The translations under genes and the position numbers were made by a program. Below the pieces are notes generated by a model. That model was not told the DNA's origin and made no database searches. It saw only the letters and a program-made list of their open reading frames with translations. This document shows positions 26,600 through 39,453 of a DNA stretch of 64,000 bases, piece by piece (positions within the stretch are counted from its first letter, which is position 1; the number at the start of each line of letters is the position of its first letter). The DNA comes from Atopsyche davidsoni (taxonomy: Eukaryota; Arthropoda; Insecta; Trichoptera; Hydrobiosidae): NCBI GenBank assembly GCA_022113835.1, contig JAILWY010000023.1, positions 2,976,001-3,040,000 of the forward strand, written 5' to 3'.

Positions 26600-27444
26600 T
26601 AAAAAAAATCGTCAAGGTATGAACAGTTTGAGTAGTCATTACCATCGTTCTTTCCTTTGAGGCTATTTGCCATGCCAAGTCAACGAAAGAAACTTACCTG
26701 AATCATTAAAAAATATATATGTATTCTCTTGAATAATTTGATTTATTCCACAACCCTCAATGATTTACCATCTTATTCGAAGTTTTGTTTGTTGTCTAGA
26801 AACTGGATGTTCACATTCTACTTTTGTCATCTTCCCTTTATCACATCACGTCAACTCACCCTCGGAGACACGAGGGGTGCACTTTACTCTGCGCACCCAA
26901 TCCGTCTTGCCAAAAATCATTTAAATCGTAACAAATTGTGTAACATACTTGAAATACAATATTTTACCGATTTTTCATACATATTATCAAACCACTAAGT
27001 ACTCTCTACCAAAAATATTGAATACTTTTAACAATTTAAACGTAATTATGAACGTATTGTATATTATGTGCAGTTGTAGTTTTTATTTATTATTTTCAAT
27101 TTACTATTTTTATTTTTTTTTATTTTGTGCTCAAACTAATATTCCAGTACGCCCCTGGTAAACACAGCCTTCTTCCATTGTCGGGAAACATATGAAAACT
27201 GCCAAGTGCCCATCTGAAAGCCACTCGTTTATGGCTCGCGGTGTGAAATTTATTTCCAGGGAATACTTACAAGTCTCCATCCACCTCTTTGTGATATGAT
27301 AACTGTGCATATTGCAAGAAACACCATTCGATGCATTCCAGCCGAGTAATATCACAATAAGCAAAGTGATGTAATTTAATAAAGAAAAAAAATATCAACT
27401 GAATTTATTTGTTGTTTATTTCATGGCACTTTCATGGTGTAAAA

Positions 27445-27578
27445 CTGCGGTGTAGAAAAACCCAGGGGCTACACTTTTCTCCATAAGAAAACCATGAACA
27501 CTGCCTCAGCATGCATATATGCTCAGTGTGATAGTCGCCAACCTCCTCTGAAGAGAGGCACCCGAAGAAGAAGATATG
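27445..27578 (+). mobile_element. Short repeat with LINE-type 3' tail
   Basis: A roughly 135 bp element homologous to the one at 53495-53640. It shares AACTGCGGTGTAGAA, AAAACCATGAACACTG, ATGCTCAGTG and the tail GTCGCCAACCTCCTCTGAAG plus AGAGGCACCCGAAGAAGAAG. It is probably a SINE-like sequence or a 5'-truncated LINE that uses the same 3' end as the LINE at 37390-37990. Confidence 0.55.
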
Positions 27579-28611
27579 AGGGTTACATTATTTTTGGGAA
27601 TATGGCCTCAAGCAAACATGCTTATTTTCATAGATGGCAAAACTCGGAAAAAGGTAACCACATTTTAAACTTTCAGTTGATGTTTATTTTGAACTAGGAG
27701 ATATCTCTTTAAATATATTGATTTTCCGCAGCAAAAATGTTTAGTTAAATTATTTGGAAAAATGATCATATCTTGCGTACTTACTAGGTTTTTTTAAAAG
27801 TAAATTGTGATGTGTTAATTAAAACAAGTCAAAGCAGTTTTGAGAATGTCAAATTTATTTGGGATTCTTTTCAAAACACTTAAAACATCTTAATAATTAA
27901 TTATACATTTTTTTTAATAATAGCATAATGTATTTATTTATATTATAACTATACATAATAAGTGGAAGGAGAGATCCGTAAACTCACTGTGCCTTACTCG
28001 TTTCAAATAACTACCGGAAACAATGTTTTTTTTTTATTTAAAAAATAATAATACATTATTTAGGTAAAGACTTTTCTATAAACTATATAAATATATATGA
28101 ATTAAGGAATCAACAAGTTTGTTTAACATAAATATATTCTCTTGAAGAAAGCAAACACTTTAAGGACACAGTATCTAGATAGTACATAAAATTGGATCTA
28201 TTCATTAAATTACTTCTAATATTCTTTACAATACAGTAGGAATAAAATTTACCAGCCAAATAAATTTCACTCCTATTTGCGTAAACAAGAAATTTTATAT
28301 ATATTTTTATAAATGCGTTAAAATTAAATTCACAATAAAAATATAAAAAGATTTTTCAGGATACTCGTGACATTTAAGAGACAAATTCCAGATGCGACTT
28401 CGTGATTTAGTAAAGTAAATTTTGCGTTAGACATGTTAGAGTTTAGATAGTTTGGTTTGATTGTTTAGATTAACATATATGTCGAGTACATGCGTTATAT
28501 ATTTTATTGTTTATTAAACAGATTAACATTGATTATTTATTATTTTTTTGGGTTATTGTTTGTTGGCTAATCCGTGTGTTCGAGGAGCTGTCGTCGGGAA
28601 TCTTGTGAGAA
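27579..28611. other. Intergenic AT-rich sequence; RYamide 3' flank
   Basis: This lies between the repeat and the RYamide stop codon (minus strand). The sequence is very AT-rich. The RYamide 3' UTR must run leftward from 28611. I see no other gene. Confidence 0.5.
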
Positions 28612-30731
28612 TTATTCGTAGGGGGTGCACCAGGCGCGGGTCCTAGAAATACAGTAAAGGGTTAAATGAAACGTATGCGAAAATTAATTTATTCGACAAC
28701 CTAAATCACAAAAAAAAAAATTCAGTAAAGTACAAGTTTTATTATATAAAAACGGCATATTTTTTGGTTAAAAATTTTTCAATGAAACACGCTAGTGATT
28801 TTGAACTACTAAATAAAAAATTTAACCCCTTTAGGTTAAACCTTAAATTTAAAAATAAATAAGGTCAAAAAATAATAGTCCATACTAAAAATAATAAAAC
28901 GCCACAAACGAACCTGTTATAGAATAAACCAAAGGAACCCGAACGCTTTTCTGTTAAAGTTTTCTTTTAAGATTAAGCATGAAAAAAAAACGTTTTTTGT
29001 CCTATTAAATAATTTTGAAGGTTTAAACAAATTTCACAGTTTTCAATGATTTCTTTATTCCATATCTCCGTAGTCTGATTGAGTCAGAGGCTATTTTTGT
29101 TTTACTACCCCCTGGGCCATTCCAGCGCCCACCAGGGGGTGGCGTCGCCCACTTAAGGGAAGTTTTGGGATAAACCATACCCACATGTTCAAAAGTCGGA
29201 GATTTCCGTTGGACGTAAATCAACATAGGATTTTCCTAGATCAGTTTTATGATATCCTCGAAAAATAATAAAAAAAAGCTCTCTTTCGTGTGCGCCCATT
29301 CAAGACATAGAAATCAATGAAACTCTTTTTAGCTCAACGGGAAACAACCGATACTTTACGTATTAGAATAATATATAATTATTACTTTCAGATTTAAACC
29401 TAATAAGCATTCATGATACCGATATAATTATCTGAGTTTGTATCTTATTAGCAAGTGAAAATTTGAAATAGAAAAAAATCCCGTTCAAGTCAAGACAGTC
29501 GTTGTTTTTACGTTTCTGTCCCAACACTGAGAACATCATCATCTATTTTTGAAGATGATCGTATTATCGGGACTGAAAAATCAGAAAATTCAACTTGTAA
29601 CGCAGGTCGACACTGAATAATTTTCTTACCACATGCATGCAGCTTCCAAGGGTGGTAGAGGGGCGGGGGCGCGTTTTCCATACCGACTTCCCATGAAGAA
29701 CCTGTAAAGGTTTCAAAGTGTTAGCTAATCAAACAAGAGGACAATTCAGTATATCTTCTCAATTGAAATATCTGTTTGTTGAGACTTACCGGTCAGTTCT
29801 AGGTGCGACTTGCACTTTCGTCTGTTGCCCGGATCGTCCGTACCGTGAGCCCATGTAGAACGGGCGGCTGTTGGCTGTATTGAAATATTAATTATATAAA
29901 TATTTATTGTAATATTATGCTGCAATTGAAGTGAAAATAATTTTAACGAGATCTCTTACACCCTAGGTCCATATTTTAGCCGAACAATACAAAATAGATA
30001 GAAATCGATAACGAGAACCACGAATTAATAAAGACAGATTGATACAAATTCCACTATTAATGAAGACAGTACAAACAATAAAGCACGTAAAAAAATCGTT
30101 TCAAGACAAAGTGATACAAAATATTCTGTTTTTTTTTATTGTAACAGTTAAAATTTGCTCTGCTTAGAAAGAAACATATACAATAAGCTAAAAAGTTTTT
30201 TCAACCCAAACAGAGAAAAATGTTCGCAGGTTTGAGATCAGCCGACTCCAATTTACGATAAAGAGACACAAGGGTTGTACAAATACGAAGGATAATTTGA
30301 CCAAAGACAGAAGCGATTAAAGATGTACATATATTCAACTTCACGACAAAGATATGAGTATATCAAACATGATTATTTTGGATGTATGCATAGCAGTGCC
30401 TGCACAACCAAACTATACAAAAGCAGATGGAAGCGTGTGAAGGCAGATCGGTGCAGGCGGTCCCCTCGCCGGGGGTGCGGGGGGCGGCAGGGGGTGGCTT
30501 GGGGCAGGGGCAGGGCCGGAGGTAGTCAGGGGGGCACGTACTGGCGGGGGGCGCTGCCACGGCCCGCAACATTTTATCGCCAGCGCCGGCACTGCCTAGC
30601 GTGAAAGGGCCCTTACGGTCGTTCTTCTTCTCCTCGTAGTAGGACTGCGCTGAGGCCAGCGCGCACAGGAAGGACGACGCCAGCAGGTACAGCAGCACCC
30701 CGCGCAGCACCCCGCGGTCGCCGGAGCCCAT
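28612..30731 (-). CDS. RYa: RYamide neuropeptide precursor, four coding exons
   Basis: Minus-strand exons 30731-30617, 29874-29790, 29701-29630 and 28642-28612 join in frame (phases 1, 2, 2; all GT-AG) to give a 100-residue prepropeptide. Residues 1-28 are a signal peptide (GVLLYLLASSFLCALASA), with Gln29 as the likely new N-terminus. After Lys35-Lys36 comes NDPNSRPFYMGSRYGR (37-52): Gly51 supplies the amide and Arg52 the cleavage site, giving an ...FYMGSRY-amide. The second copy is TDRFFMGSRYGKR (65-77). Both carry the arthropod RYamide signature (aromatic pair, xGSRY-amide). The C-terminal tail has two cysteines (89 and 96). RYamides are secreted ligands of a luqin/NPY-like receptor and are linked to feeding and water balance in insects. 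The start ATG follows an acceptor at 30741, so the leader is spliced; two upstream exons are listed separately. The last exon (10 codons) is the least certain part. Confidence 0.9.
29107..29140. repeat. GC-rich short hairpin in RYamide intron 3
   Basis: ACCCCCTGG and CCAGGGGGT form a perfect 9-bp stem around a 16-base loop, with an overlapping TGGGC/GCCCA stem. The surrounding sequence (29023-29226) is less AT-rich than the intron and may be a mobile-element fragment. Confidence 0.4.
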
Positions 30732-31521
30732 CTCGGATCCCTGCAATCGAAAACAGCTCTAAGTTCTATGCTCCCTCATACAAGTCGGCCAGACCCCATC
30801 TTGAATCTCTGCAACCAAACAGGTCCTCCCCGCTCTCCCCATTCTGTACCCTTTTTTTTTTTTACTGTCGGCCCCGGGCAGCGCTGTGGTACTACTTCCG
30901 GGTGCCGACAGCTGGTCTTTAATTTATAATAATCTACTATAATAATACCCACTGCATGTATGTTTCATTTTTTGGTTCTCTATAGAATATATTAAAAGAT
31001 ACAACGCTGATTTGAAGTTTTTCCGCAGCTATGTGCCGAATTTCAAGGCGATAGGATAATATTTTCATTCATAAACTAATTTAATAAAACTATAAAATAT
31101 GCTTTAGCGAGTTTCAATATGTACGAATTATAGGATTTTATTGTTTCAAATTTAGAACTTTTACAAAAAAACAAATTTTGATGCTTCTTAGAAATTTTCA
31201 GCTTATGTCAGCTTGACACAAGTACCATTTTTATTTTTTTATCGAAATTGCGTTAGAAATTATTGATCACATCATTAATAACTCAAAATGCCTCCGAAAA
31301 CGTCATTCTGTGTCGGGCAACATTTCTAGTATATATATAATATACACAATCATACACAATTCATTCATTCGTGAGGGGGGGATTTCCCAGGGAGCGCACT
31401 TTTCGCTGTTCCCCAGTATGCCTCCCCTCCCTTCTATTTGTCTCTGACATTCGTCCCTTACTATCTATGGAGACAGCGTCTCCGTTGGTTGATGCGCTGA
31501 AAACCATGAAAGCTGAAAAGC

Positions 31522-31776
31522 ATGAAAATGGTGTCTCGTGCTCTTCAGCTCTCGATCCTCTTCAGCGCCGTTCTTGTCTTGTCCTTGGGGTTCTCCTCAG
31601 GTCGGAACTCTGGAGTGTATACGGCGTTGTCTCTCGAGCTCCTCCCTTCGGGTCATTCGACGCATTTGGGAAACAGCTCGACGGTTAACATTCTCACATA
31701 CAACTGTCCTTTGTCTAAAGTTTGTAGCCTTTTGCTTTTAGAAAAACGGAAAACGACGACAAAAATCCTCAAATAA
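31522..31776 (+). CDS. Possible small secreted protein ORF
   Basis: This is an 84-codon plus-strand frame beginning MKMVSRALQLSILFSAVLVL, a plausible signal peptide. TATA-like sequence (TATATATAATATA) lies at 31331-31343, and GGGGATTTCC, a match to the NF-kB/Rel consensus, at 31378-31387 between the two. The C-terminal part (after about residue 60) looks like chance translation. A second overlapping frame (31371-31688) is also open, so coding status is doubtful. No family is recognised. Confidence 0.22.
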   Translation: MKMVSRALQLSILFSAVLVLSLGFSSGRNSGVYTALSLELLPSGHSTHLGNSSTVNILTYNCPLSKVCSLLLLEKRKTTTKILK

Positions 31777-34162
31777 AGTTAGAAATGAATATGTCAATTT
31801 TTACAAGTAGTTATGGATTTGTAAAAATATCACAAACCTAGCAAATAAATAAGCAACTAATCCTTAACTTATTTCTGGGTAATCTATTCGAATATAAAAG
31901 GAGAAAAAAAAAACTGTAAACCGACGATCGAAAACCTTATTGAAAACACCTGTATGTGTTACAATAGATTTATAATGTTTTTGACTATAGTCATTGGTAG
32001 GAATATTTTCATAAGCATTTGTTTTCCCTTGTAAACATTATTTTTATACTATAGAATATTCAATAAAAAAGAAAACAACGAAGTATCCTTTGAACTGTGT
32101 CTGGCGTGTTGGGTCCTTTGTAGGCCGTCACCAAAGGAGAAAATACGATTCTTCTCGTAGAAGCCCAATAAAACGGCAAAGAACTCAGCCACTTTCTACA
32201 CTGCATGCGAAAAAAGAGAACAAACCAAATTGCATTCCCTCGAAGTAGATTTTGCGTTTACATGTATTTTGCATTTTATTTGTAAGCTGCTTTGACTGAA
32301 CTTTGTGTTTAAAAAAAAGGGATCTTAAATATATATAGCTCTAAATACTATAAACTTTCGCACAGACGTTATTCTCTGTTGGTTTTTTATTTTTCAAAAA
32401 CCGTTTTATCTTAAATCAAGGGATGAATAAGAAAGCATATTTTATAAACTCAATTTGAAACCTTGTATTATAAATATGAAATTTATATTGAATAAATACA
32501 TATTCATACTTATTTACTCATAGTTGAAATATAATTATTATATCACATATTCAAAATATTTTATATCGACGATCAAATATAAAATATTTGCAAGTTAATT
32601 AATTTTATTGCATGGAATATCTCTGTAACTAATAATACTTCAAGCACAGGAATATACGATATTCCTATCTTGTGGGTGAGCAAAGTAATGAAATTGACTA
32701 ACTATCCGTAAACTATTTGTAATATTATTTGCTGGTATTATTATAGCTAAGATCAGCAATCTACGGATTCCAGGAATCATCAAATTTTCCAATAAAATCA
32801 CAAGTAAAATTTGGCATTCTTTAAACCGAAAATTATGTACAGAGTTAGTGAAGATTTCAGCTAGTCAAAAATAAATTGTACTAAATTATGAAACGTTTTA
32901 TAGTAAGTTATGTTTTTTTTTTTTAACTTGACGAGTTTTTCTTAAGCTGGATTTTAACATTTTAAACGTTTTATTGTAATTTTAAAACTTTTGATTCCAC
33001 AAGACAGCCGTTGACAAAAAAAAACTTTTGCGTTTTTAATTCTAATTCGCATTAAACATACCAAAAGTGAGTCTCGTTGGATAGTAATTTATGTAATTAT
33101 TCTTGAATACATTATTCTGCATCAAAAGTATTAGAACAGAATATATCCAGCAGTTAATAGGGTCGTAACAAAAAGCCAGGTGATTCGAAATTTTATTTAC
33201 ATTATAAAATTGCGGGGATTAACTTCCGGCCGCCATGCTTAGTCTTGTCCGATTAGAGATTGTTATCCCATAATTTGCATTTATTTACTGACGATATGTT
33301 TAGTTTGTTGTAATCACAAAATTGAAAGTTTATCGGGTATCAAAATATTTTCAACCAAAACTGTATAAATAATGTTATTTTCAGCATGATTGGTTATATT
33401 ATAAAGCCTACTGTGATTTTAAAGTTTAGATGTATATTTTATTTTTTTAATTTATAATTTCAGTACTCATTTAAGACCGTTTAAAGAGCAATTTTTCTTG
33501 GATTTAGTTATCTCCTGATTAAAAAAATACTTAAAATCCCCACAGATACGTATAAATATCAAGTTAAGTTAAATTTAGACCTAATAAACTATAAAAAGGT
33601 TACAAATACTTTTTTGTTGAAATATGTATAAAGTTCTTGGAAAGCGCGAAGAATTGTACCATTGTAATCAAAGCAAAATAAAATTTCATCTCCATAGTCT
33701 TAGCGTTATTATAAAGATACGATTTTCAGTTGCAGAGTACTTTAATAAATACGTAATAAATTTACGTAGATGTAAAATGGCAATCAGAAAGATTAAAAAA
33801 GTACTCATGCAAGAGACGAGCCCGACCTTACATAAAATTACGAAAATGCGAAAACAGCGAGACGCGACTAATAAGCAAACAAGAGAGAATGCGCGTCATT
33901 ATCTAAAAAAAAAAAAAAAGAGCTTGGCTTTCCCGCATCACTGCGGCGCGGATCGCGCTACGTTCACTGCAGTCAGCCGAGTGGAAATGCCCCGCTAGAC
34001 AATGGACCAGTCTCTTGGCTTGCGAGATGGTGAGACCAAACTTGGAAATATTTCACATTCGTATGAAATAGTTTCAATTGAATTTATTGGCAATATTACA
34101 TATATTATATTACACATTTTCCTCGACGCAAACTCAATAACGATAATATAGAAACCCATGTA

Positions 34163-34232
34163 CGCCACACCTTGTAAGCCTCACGACCTAGACTAGGACT
34201 GCATCAGGCGATAGCCACACACTGTATTGTAA
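34163..34232 (-). repeat. Dispersed repeat, shared with 55028-55100
   Basis: The segment with CCACACCTTGTAAGCCTCAC and GCGATAGCCACACACTGTAT matches 55028-55100 over about 70 bases with scattered differences. On the minus strand it contains CTTACAAGGTGTGGC. It is likely a fragment of an old mobile element. Confidence 0.5.
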
Positions 34233-34393
34233 GCACAGCTTTAATAACTATTATATTGTATATTTACTCAAAGAAAATAAATATTGATATATATATATAT
34301 ATTTTTCGCATGAGTACTATACACACGATTCGCAAAAAAAGTGAATAAAGCTTGCAGGTAAAAATACACCTTTTTTTGTCAGTATGGAGCTCA

Positions 34394-34979
34394 TTTCATG
34401 TGTCATTTAATTTATTTAATTGTCACTGTATTTTTATATATTGAAAGTTGTTTTTTTTTTACAAAATATTAACAAAGCTATAAATTATATTTACCTATTT
34501 TATATTATTTAATTACCGTTCTTTATCAAGATCAAATAAAGTCTTGAAGATGTTGAAATATTTGATAAAATGACGACTTTTCAAAACCAAAATTTGTTTA
34601 TGTTTTTTTATTATTTTATTTTTTAACTAGTCTCTTATTGTTGGTTTACATGTTATCTTTTATTTACAATAAAAATAAAAATACACCTATTTAGGTGTCT
34701 TATTTTTACTGATCTAGAGTTCTAGATCTAGATTCTAGGATTCTAGATCCGTCGGTCATAATGACCTCCAAATTTCTAAACGTTAATCGGGAAAACACAT
34801 ATTTATCATATTAAAAGTAAATTAATAACAAATAAAAAAAAATTATCTATAGAAAAAGTAACGTATATAGCTTTTGGCATTAATTTTTTTTATATCGGCG
34901 TAGTAGATTTTTAGCAAAAAATTATCGAAAAACTCGAAAATGAGCCCATCGGAGGGATCTGCCCCTTAAACATAGAGTA
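34394..34979 (-). mobile_element. TTAA-bounded non-autonomous element, copy E
   Basis: This is a degenerate copy in reverse orientation. It shares AATTGTCACT, GATAAAATGACGACTTTTCA, AAACACATATTTATCATATT and the right end GATCTGCCCCTTAA with the other copies. A local insertion rich in CTAGAT/TCTAGA strings (about 34712-34750) interrupts it. Confidence 0.55.
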
Positions 34980-35048
34980 AAGGACCGTATTAAACAAAAT
35001 GATATTAAATGAGGCTTGTTTTACATAATTTTGCAGATTTATTTAACG

Positions 35049-35223
35049 ATGAGTTTTTTTGATAAAGTAGCCTCTTTTAAAGGTCCTTGGTCGATTGCCA
35101 ACACAGCCGATCGACAGATTTTCTTTCCAAGGTCGCAATATATAATTTCATTGGTTCGGGAGAAAGAAATGACAGGAGAGAGTATAAGATGGATGGACGC
35201 ATTAACGGGGGCGAGAATAACAG
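35049..35223 (+). other. Exon-like plus-strand ORF of unknown nature
   Basis: An acceptor-like TTTTGCAG at 35029-35036 comes before an ATG frame (MSFFDKVASFKGPWSIANTA and onward) that reaches a weak donor (CAG then GTGCTT) at 35224. The composition is more balanced than the flanks. No family is recognised and no partner exons were found. A mobile-element fragment is equally likely. Confidence 0.15.
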
Positions 35224-35424
35224 GTGCTTTTAGTTTTTTTATTTTTTATTAGACTGTAATACTTTTATACCGTAATTATTAAGGGAATGAACTGTCTCTA
35301 TCAATAAATGTACCCTTTTAAAATATTATACAGACCTTTATATAAAAAAAATATATTTATACGTGTCAAAAAGGTCACAACTGTATTTTTAGGAAAAAGA
35401 TTCACGACATAAACTAAATGGCTA

Positions 35425-35462
35425 CACACATACACACACACACAAATATGTATATATATATA
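35425..35462. repeat. CA/TA microsatellite
   Basis: A short (CA)n run followed by (TA)n. Confidence 0.8.
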
Positions 35463-37389
35463 AGTTTAAGTGCATTTTTTACTTGTTAATCCAACGTCAT
35501 AATGGTGAAAATCATCTCAAATTTAAATATACAATGAAAAATGGCCGTCGCAATGGCCTCGCTCAGTATAATTTTTAACCAATGGCATCCAAGGAACTCA
35601 AAACAAAAGAATGTTTATTCTCAATTTGAAAAAAAAAAAATGGCGAGCTTTCGTTGCGGATTGTATCTTTCTCTTAATTGAGTTGCGAGTATTTGTAATT
35701 AATTTGAAAAAAAATCAGATGAAAAGGTTTTAATTGAATTGTGCTTCATACACTTCAGCCGGATTGTATTTTTGAATGATTAGATGCGTAATGAAAGCGC
35801 TCGGATTAAGGGATTCATTTAAATTACAGGGGATTTGGGTACAATTAATTTTTTTTTATGTTGTGACAGCGTATAAATATAAAATAAGCAATTTTTATGG
35901 CAAATGATAAAAATGCTTTTTTGATTACTCATCATTATATACTGATATTGAAAAAAACGTGCACTTTGTATTTTTCCAACTTTTCAACATGATATGCCTT
36001 CTAGATAAAGTTATTAAGCTTCGTAAATATTTAATTTATAATACAAGCCCAAAGAAAAAAATTGTGCAATCTGCTAGTTTGAATTTTGCATTTTTGAAAT
36101 TTAAATTTTGAATTTTCCGTTACACGTGTCAACCAATCACAGTTCGCCCCCCAGCCTCCCCCCCCACTCCTCGCCCTGGACCCCCTTTCCCCTTCAAACC
36201 CTCCTCGCTTGGGTTATCCGAAAATTTTCGTCTGGCATGTATGATTGCGAAACGTATTACATATATAAATTTAACGCTATTTATATGACTGTTCAGTATT
36301 TTTAGAATTTGAATAAATCATATGGTATTATGACTTGATGTTTGTACAATACAAATACGCGATAAGCCTAACCGTATTATGCATAATTTTATTCAAATAT
36401 TAATTTTAATAATCTCGAAGTATTTTATTTACGATAGATAGAAATCGCGCTTCAAATATTCGAGGCTTAATTATTTTTATAAAAATAAAATGGCTCAAAG
36501 GTAAACACATCAGTTTGGATTATTTAATTTAAACTTCATTTTGAAATGAATGAGAGTAAAATTTTCGGATAAAATTAATGAGGTTTTCATTTAACACGTA
36601 AATTCTCGAAATTGGCATACATAAATTTTCATCAAACCTACTCATTTCAACATTTTTTAAAATGTTAAAAGATGCTCAATGGATATCCTTAATCCTGAAA
36701 TAAAGGAAAAAATAACAGAAAAAGAATTAAAGGTATTTCACAACAGGAAATTAAATAAGCAGCTCGAGCTATTAGATAGAGGAGGAAGAAGCACATCGGC
36801 CCTGAAACAATATTGCTTCAGTCCCCGGCGAGGAGGCCCACCCCCGGCAAAGAGGGAAATTGATAGAATTGAAAGATAATACCTTTAAAAATTCAGCGCT
36901 CTGAAAATGCATTAGTAATAGCGCGTGTGTATATAAAAAAAATTAATCAAATAAAAAAAAAAACATTTCAAGTAACTGAACACGATTATTAATATTTTTT
37001 TATATTAATATAAAAATCTTATTTTATTTAAACTTTTGATTTGAAAGATATCCGAGAGCCCGAGTGCCTTGAGAAAGGGAGCTGCAAAGGAGACACCCAA
37101 ACCCACAATATTATGTACCTCATGCCTTTAGGCTAATTACTCAATTAAACTTCTAGTAAAAACGGAAACCGTTAATTTCTATATACTTAAAAAAGACATT
37201 TACATACTCACTCATACTTCTTCAATGCGTAGTGTATTTTATTTCTTTATTATCGCTCATTTAATAGTTCACAAATACGTTATCAGATATATAAAAATAC
37301 ACATACACACATAATTTCATATACACATACAGATTATATTATAATTTTTAGGAAATCGATTTACACATGAAAAATGCACTTAAAGTTTT

Positions 37390-37990
37390 ACTTCTTCTTC
37401 TGATGCTTCTCCTCATAGAAGGTTGGTGACCATTTCCTCCAACATATCCCTATCCTGGGCCAGTCTCACCAATTCGGCTGCACTTCCGATATCCAGCCAC
37501 TGAACTTCCTTCTTCCAATGCCCTTTTTTCCTTCGATTTTTGTGGCCAAAAAATAGAAGACCTTCCGCGTCTTTACCAACATCAAGAGTTCCCTTTCTTT
37601 GCGCATTCTGTGCAGGACTCTTTGTCAACCCATGGTATCTTAAGGATTCTCCTATACGGCCACATTTCAGCCACCTCAATTCTTCTCATAGTAGCTGTCT
37701 TGAGTGACTTAGCATCGACTCCATAAAGGAAAACTAAGACGATATAACATTTGGTGAATCTCAAGCGAGATTTCAGGATTATATCTCTTTAGCATAGTGC
37801 ATTCCTCACATTATTTAATATACTGCGTGCTGTTTCAATCCTGACTTCAGTTTCCTGATATGTCCAAATAACTAAATCTTTTAACACTCTCTCCTAGTAT
37901 GTTGTCGATGTAGATTTTAAAGTTATCAATCAACTGCTGAGACTCATTGTTTTCATTACATCTTAAGGATCTCCAATCCGTTTTTTTTCT
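37390..37990 (-). pseudogene. Decayed LINE reverse-transcriptase C-terminus
   Basis: On the minus strand, several frames joined across frameshifts and stops read as the end of a non-LTR retrotransposon ORF2. In order these are a segment with ETEVRIETARSI (about 37840), the LINE-typical VLVFLYGVDAKSLKTATMRR (37680-37750) and AEMWPYRRILKIPWV, then RLAQDRDMLEEMVTNLL and a stop at about 37413. After the stop comes GAGGAGAAGCATCAGAAGAAG, the 3' tail that also ends the short repeats elsewhere in this window. It is broken and 5'-truncated, with no activity expected. Confidence 0.75.
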
Positions 37991-38639
37991 AGTTTTTGTG
38001 TTTCAATTATGCTTTGATAAGCTGGTGGGATTAATAAGTCAAATAAAAGTACGCGAGATACTTTTCAGAGCGCAGGTGATCAAACCCGAGGCGCTCATTG
38101 AGTTATTCTAATTCGTTTTCAGCCACGAGCGGCTCTCGGCGGGCTCCCCAGGCCGCTGTGTGTTTTCATGTTTATTCAAATTTTCCGTGAAAGGAAATTA
38201 AATTTGGCACACGCGTAATCAGACGGGAAACGATGTATTAACTTATCCAAAAATGACCTTTTACTAGGCCCGCTAAGCACTTGTTTTAAGAAAACTCTAA
38301 TCAGTTTTGACTCCTTACGCCCAAAATTAGGAAAACCAGTTTAATTGGACGAACGCCCATTAAAAACAAACGTGTTTTAAGCAAAGCGATATACATTTTA
38401 AAATAATATCTATTAAAAAAATTAATATGACGTTACCCATTTCAAAAACAACACTTTTTATAAAAAGTCTTTTCTGTTATATGATGTACAGAAATTAATA
38501 CTATTCAGACTCTTAAAAGGATACAATAAATGTTTAATTATTGAATTAACAAATCGCAATGTTAAGGTTGTACATACTTTTGTACTTTTTTTCCCCTTTT
38601 TTGCTTCCCCCCAAAGCTATGTTTTATTCTTTTTGATAA

Positions 38640-39187
38640 TCTATCTATCTATATATATAAAACACAATTTTTTTTTCTGTGTCCGTCATAGGCTTTGAAA
38701 CCATCCAACCGATGTGCCCCATACCGGTTTCATTTGAAAGAAAATAATACGAAGAATCTTTGAGATTATTAAAACAATGCATTAAATACATTTGATCTAT
38801 TAATTAAGTCAATTTTCAACATTTTCCATACAAAAATTTCAACATCTGCAAAGTCGAGATCGTTCCTCGCAAATTATATATATATAAATTGATATATATA
38901 TATATATATATATATATATCAAAAAATGGCACCGTAAGCTATAATTGGAAAAAATACAGCAGATGCGAAACGAAAAAGAGCCGAAAGAGCAGCCGAAACT
39001 GCCGGACAACATGAAGTGCGTTTGGAGTCAAAAAGGTTAAGAGAGCGACAGTCAAGAGCAGTAGAAACACCAGAAAAACATGAAGCACGTCTAGAATAAG
39101 TTCGAATCAGTGCTGCTACAGCAAGAGCTGCTGAAACTCCTCAACAGCATGAAAACAGCGTAGTAGAACACGCCGGGTATCCGCTAG
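38640..39187 (+). mobile_element. Helitron remnant
   Basis: The element begins TCTATCTATC next to an A and ends CCGCTAG next to a T. This is the TC...CTRR form with A/T insertion site expected of Helitrons, without target duplication. Inside, a plus-strand frame (about 38950-39170, one stop at 39097) reads KRKRAERAAETAGQHEVRLE and related RAxETPxxHE repeats, as in the N-terminal part of Helitron replication proteins in insects. A (TA)n run lies at 38876-38918. The helicase and Rep domains are absent, so it is a short non-autonomous derivative. Confidence 0.65.
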
Positions 39188-39453
39188 TGTAATATATATT
39201 GAGTGATCGAATAAAAATATGTAAGAGCGAGTCGGGCCGCGTGAGCGTTATATTATTAATTATATTTAATAAAATTATGTTTTTCTTTTAATAATAAAAA
39301 ACGCGGTAGTGAATATCGATAAAATTATTTATATTAATTGAGTGATTTCATGAAATAGGAGCCTGGGTGGAGTCGGCCGCGCTGAGATTGCCGTCGGATT
39401 TTACATTTTTTTAATCAGCCCTCACAGCGGGACAAGTGCGCTCCGCCGAGCCC

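Noticed and set aside
27131..27364. Minus-strand frame with a signal-peptide-like hydrophobic start and several cysteines
   Set aside because: No ATG and no AG acceptor lies between the upstream in-frame TGA and the hydrophobic segment, so neither a start nor a splice entry can be assigned. It could be a decayed secreted-protein exon, but the sequence does not support a gene.
36679..36879. 66-codon plus-strand frame ending in a GC-rich tail
   Set aside because: Lys/Glu-rich AT sequence followed by an abrupt GC-rich stretch; no family and no splice partners. Probably chance or a repeat fragment.
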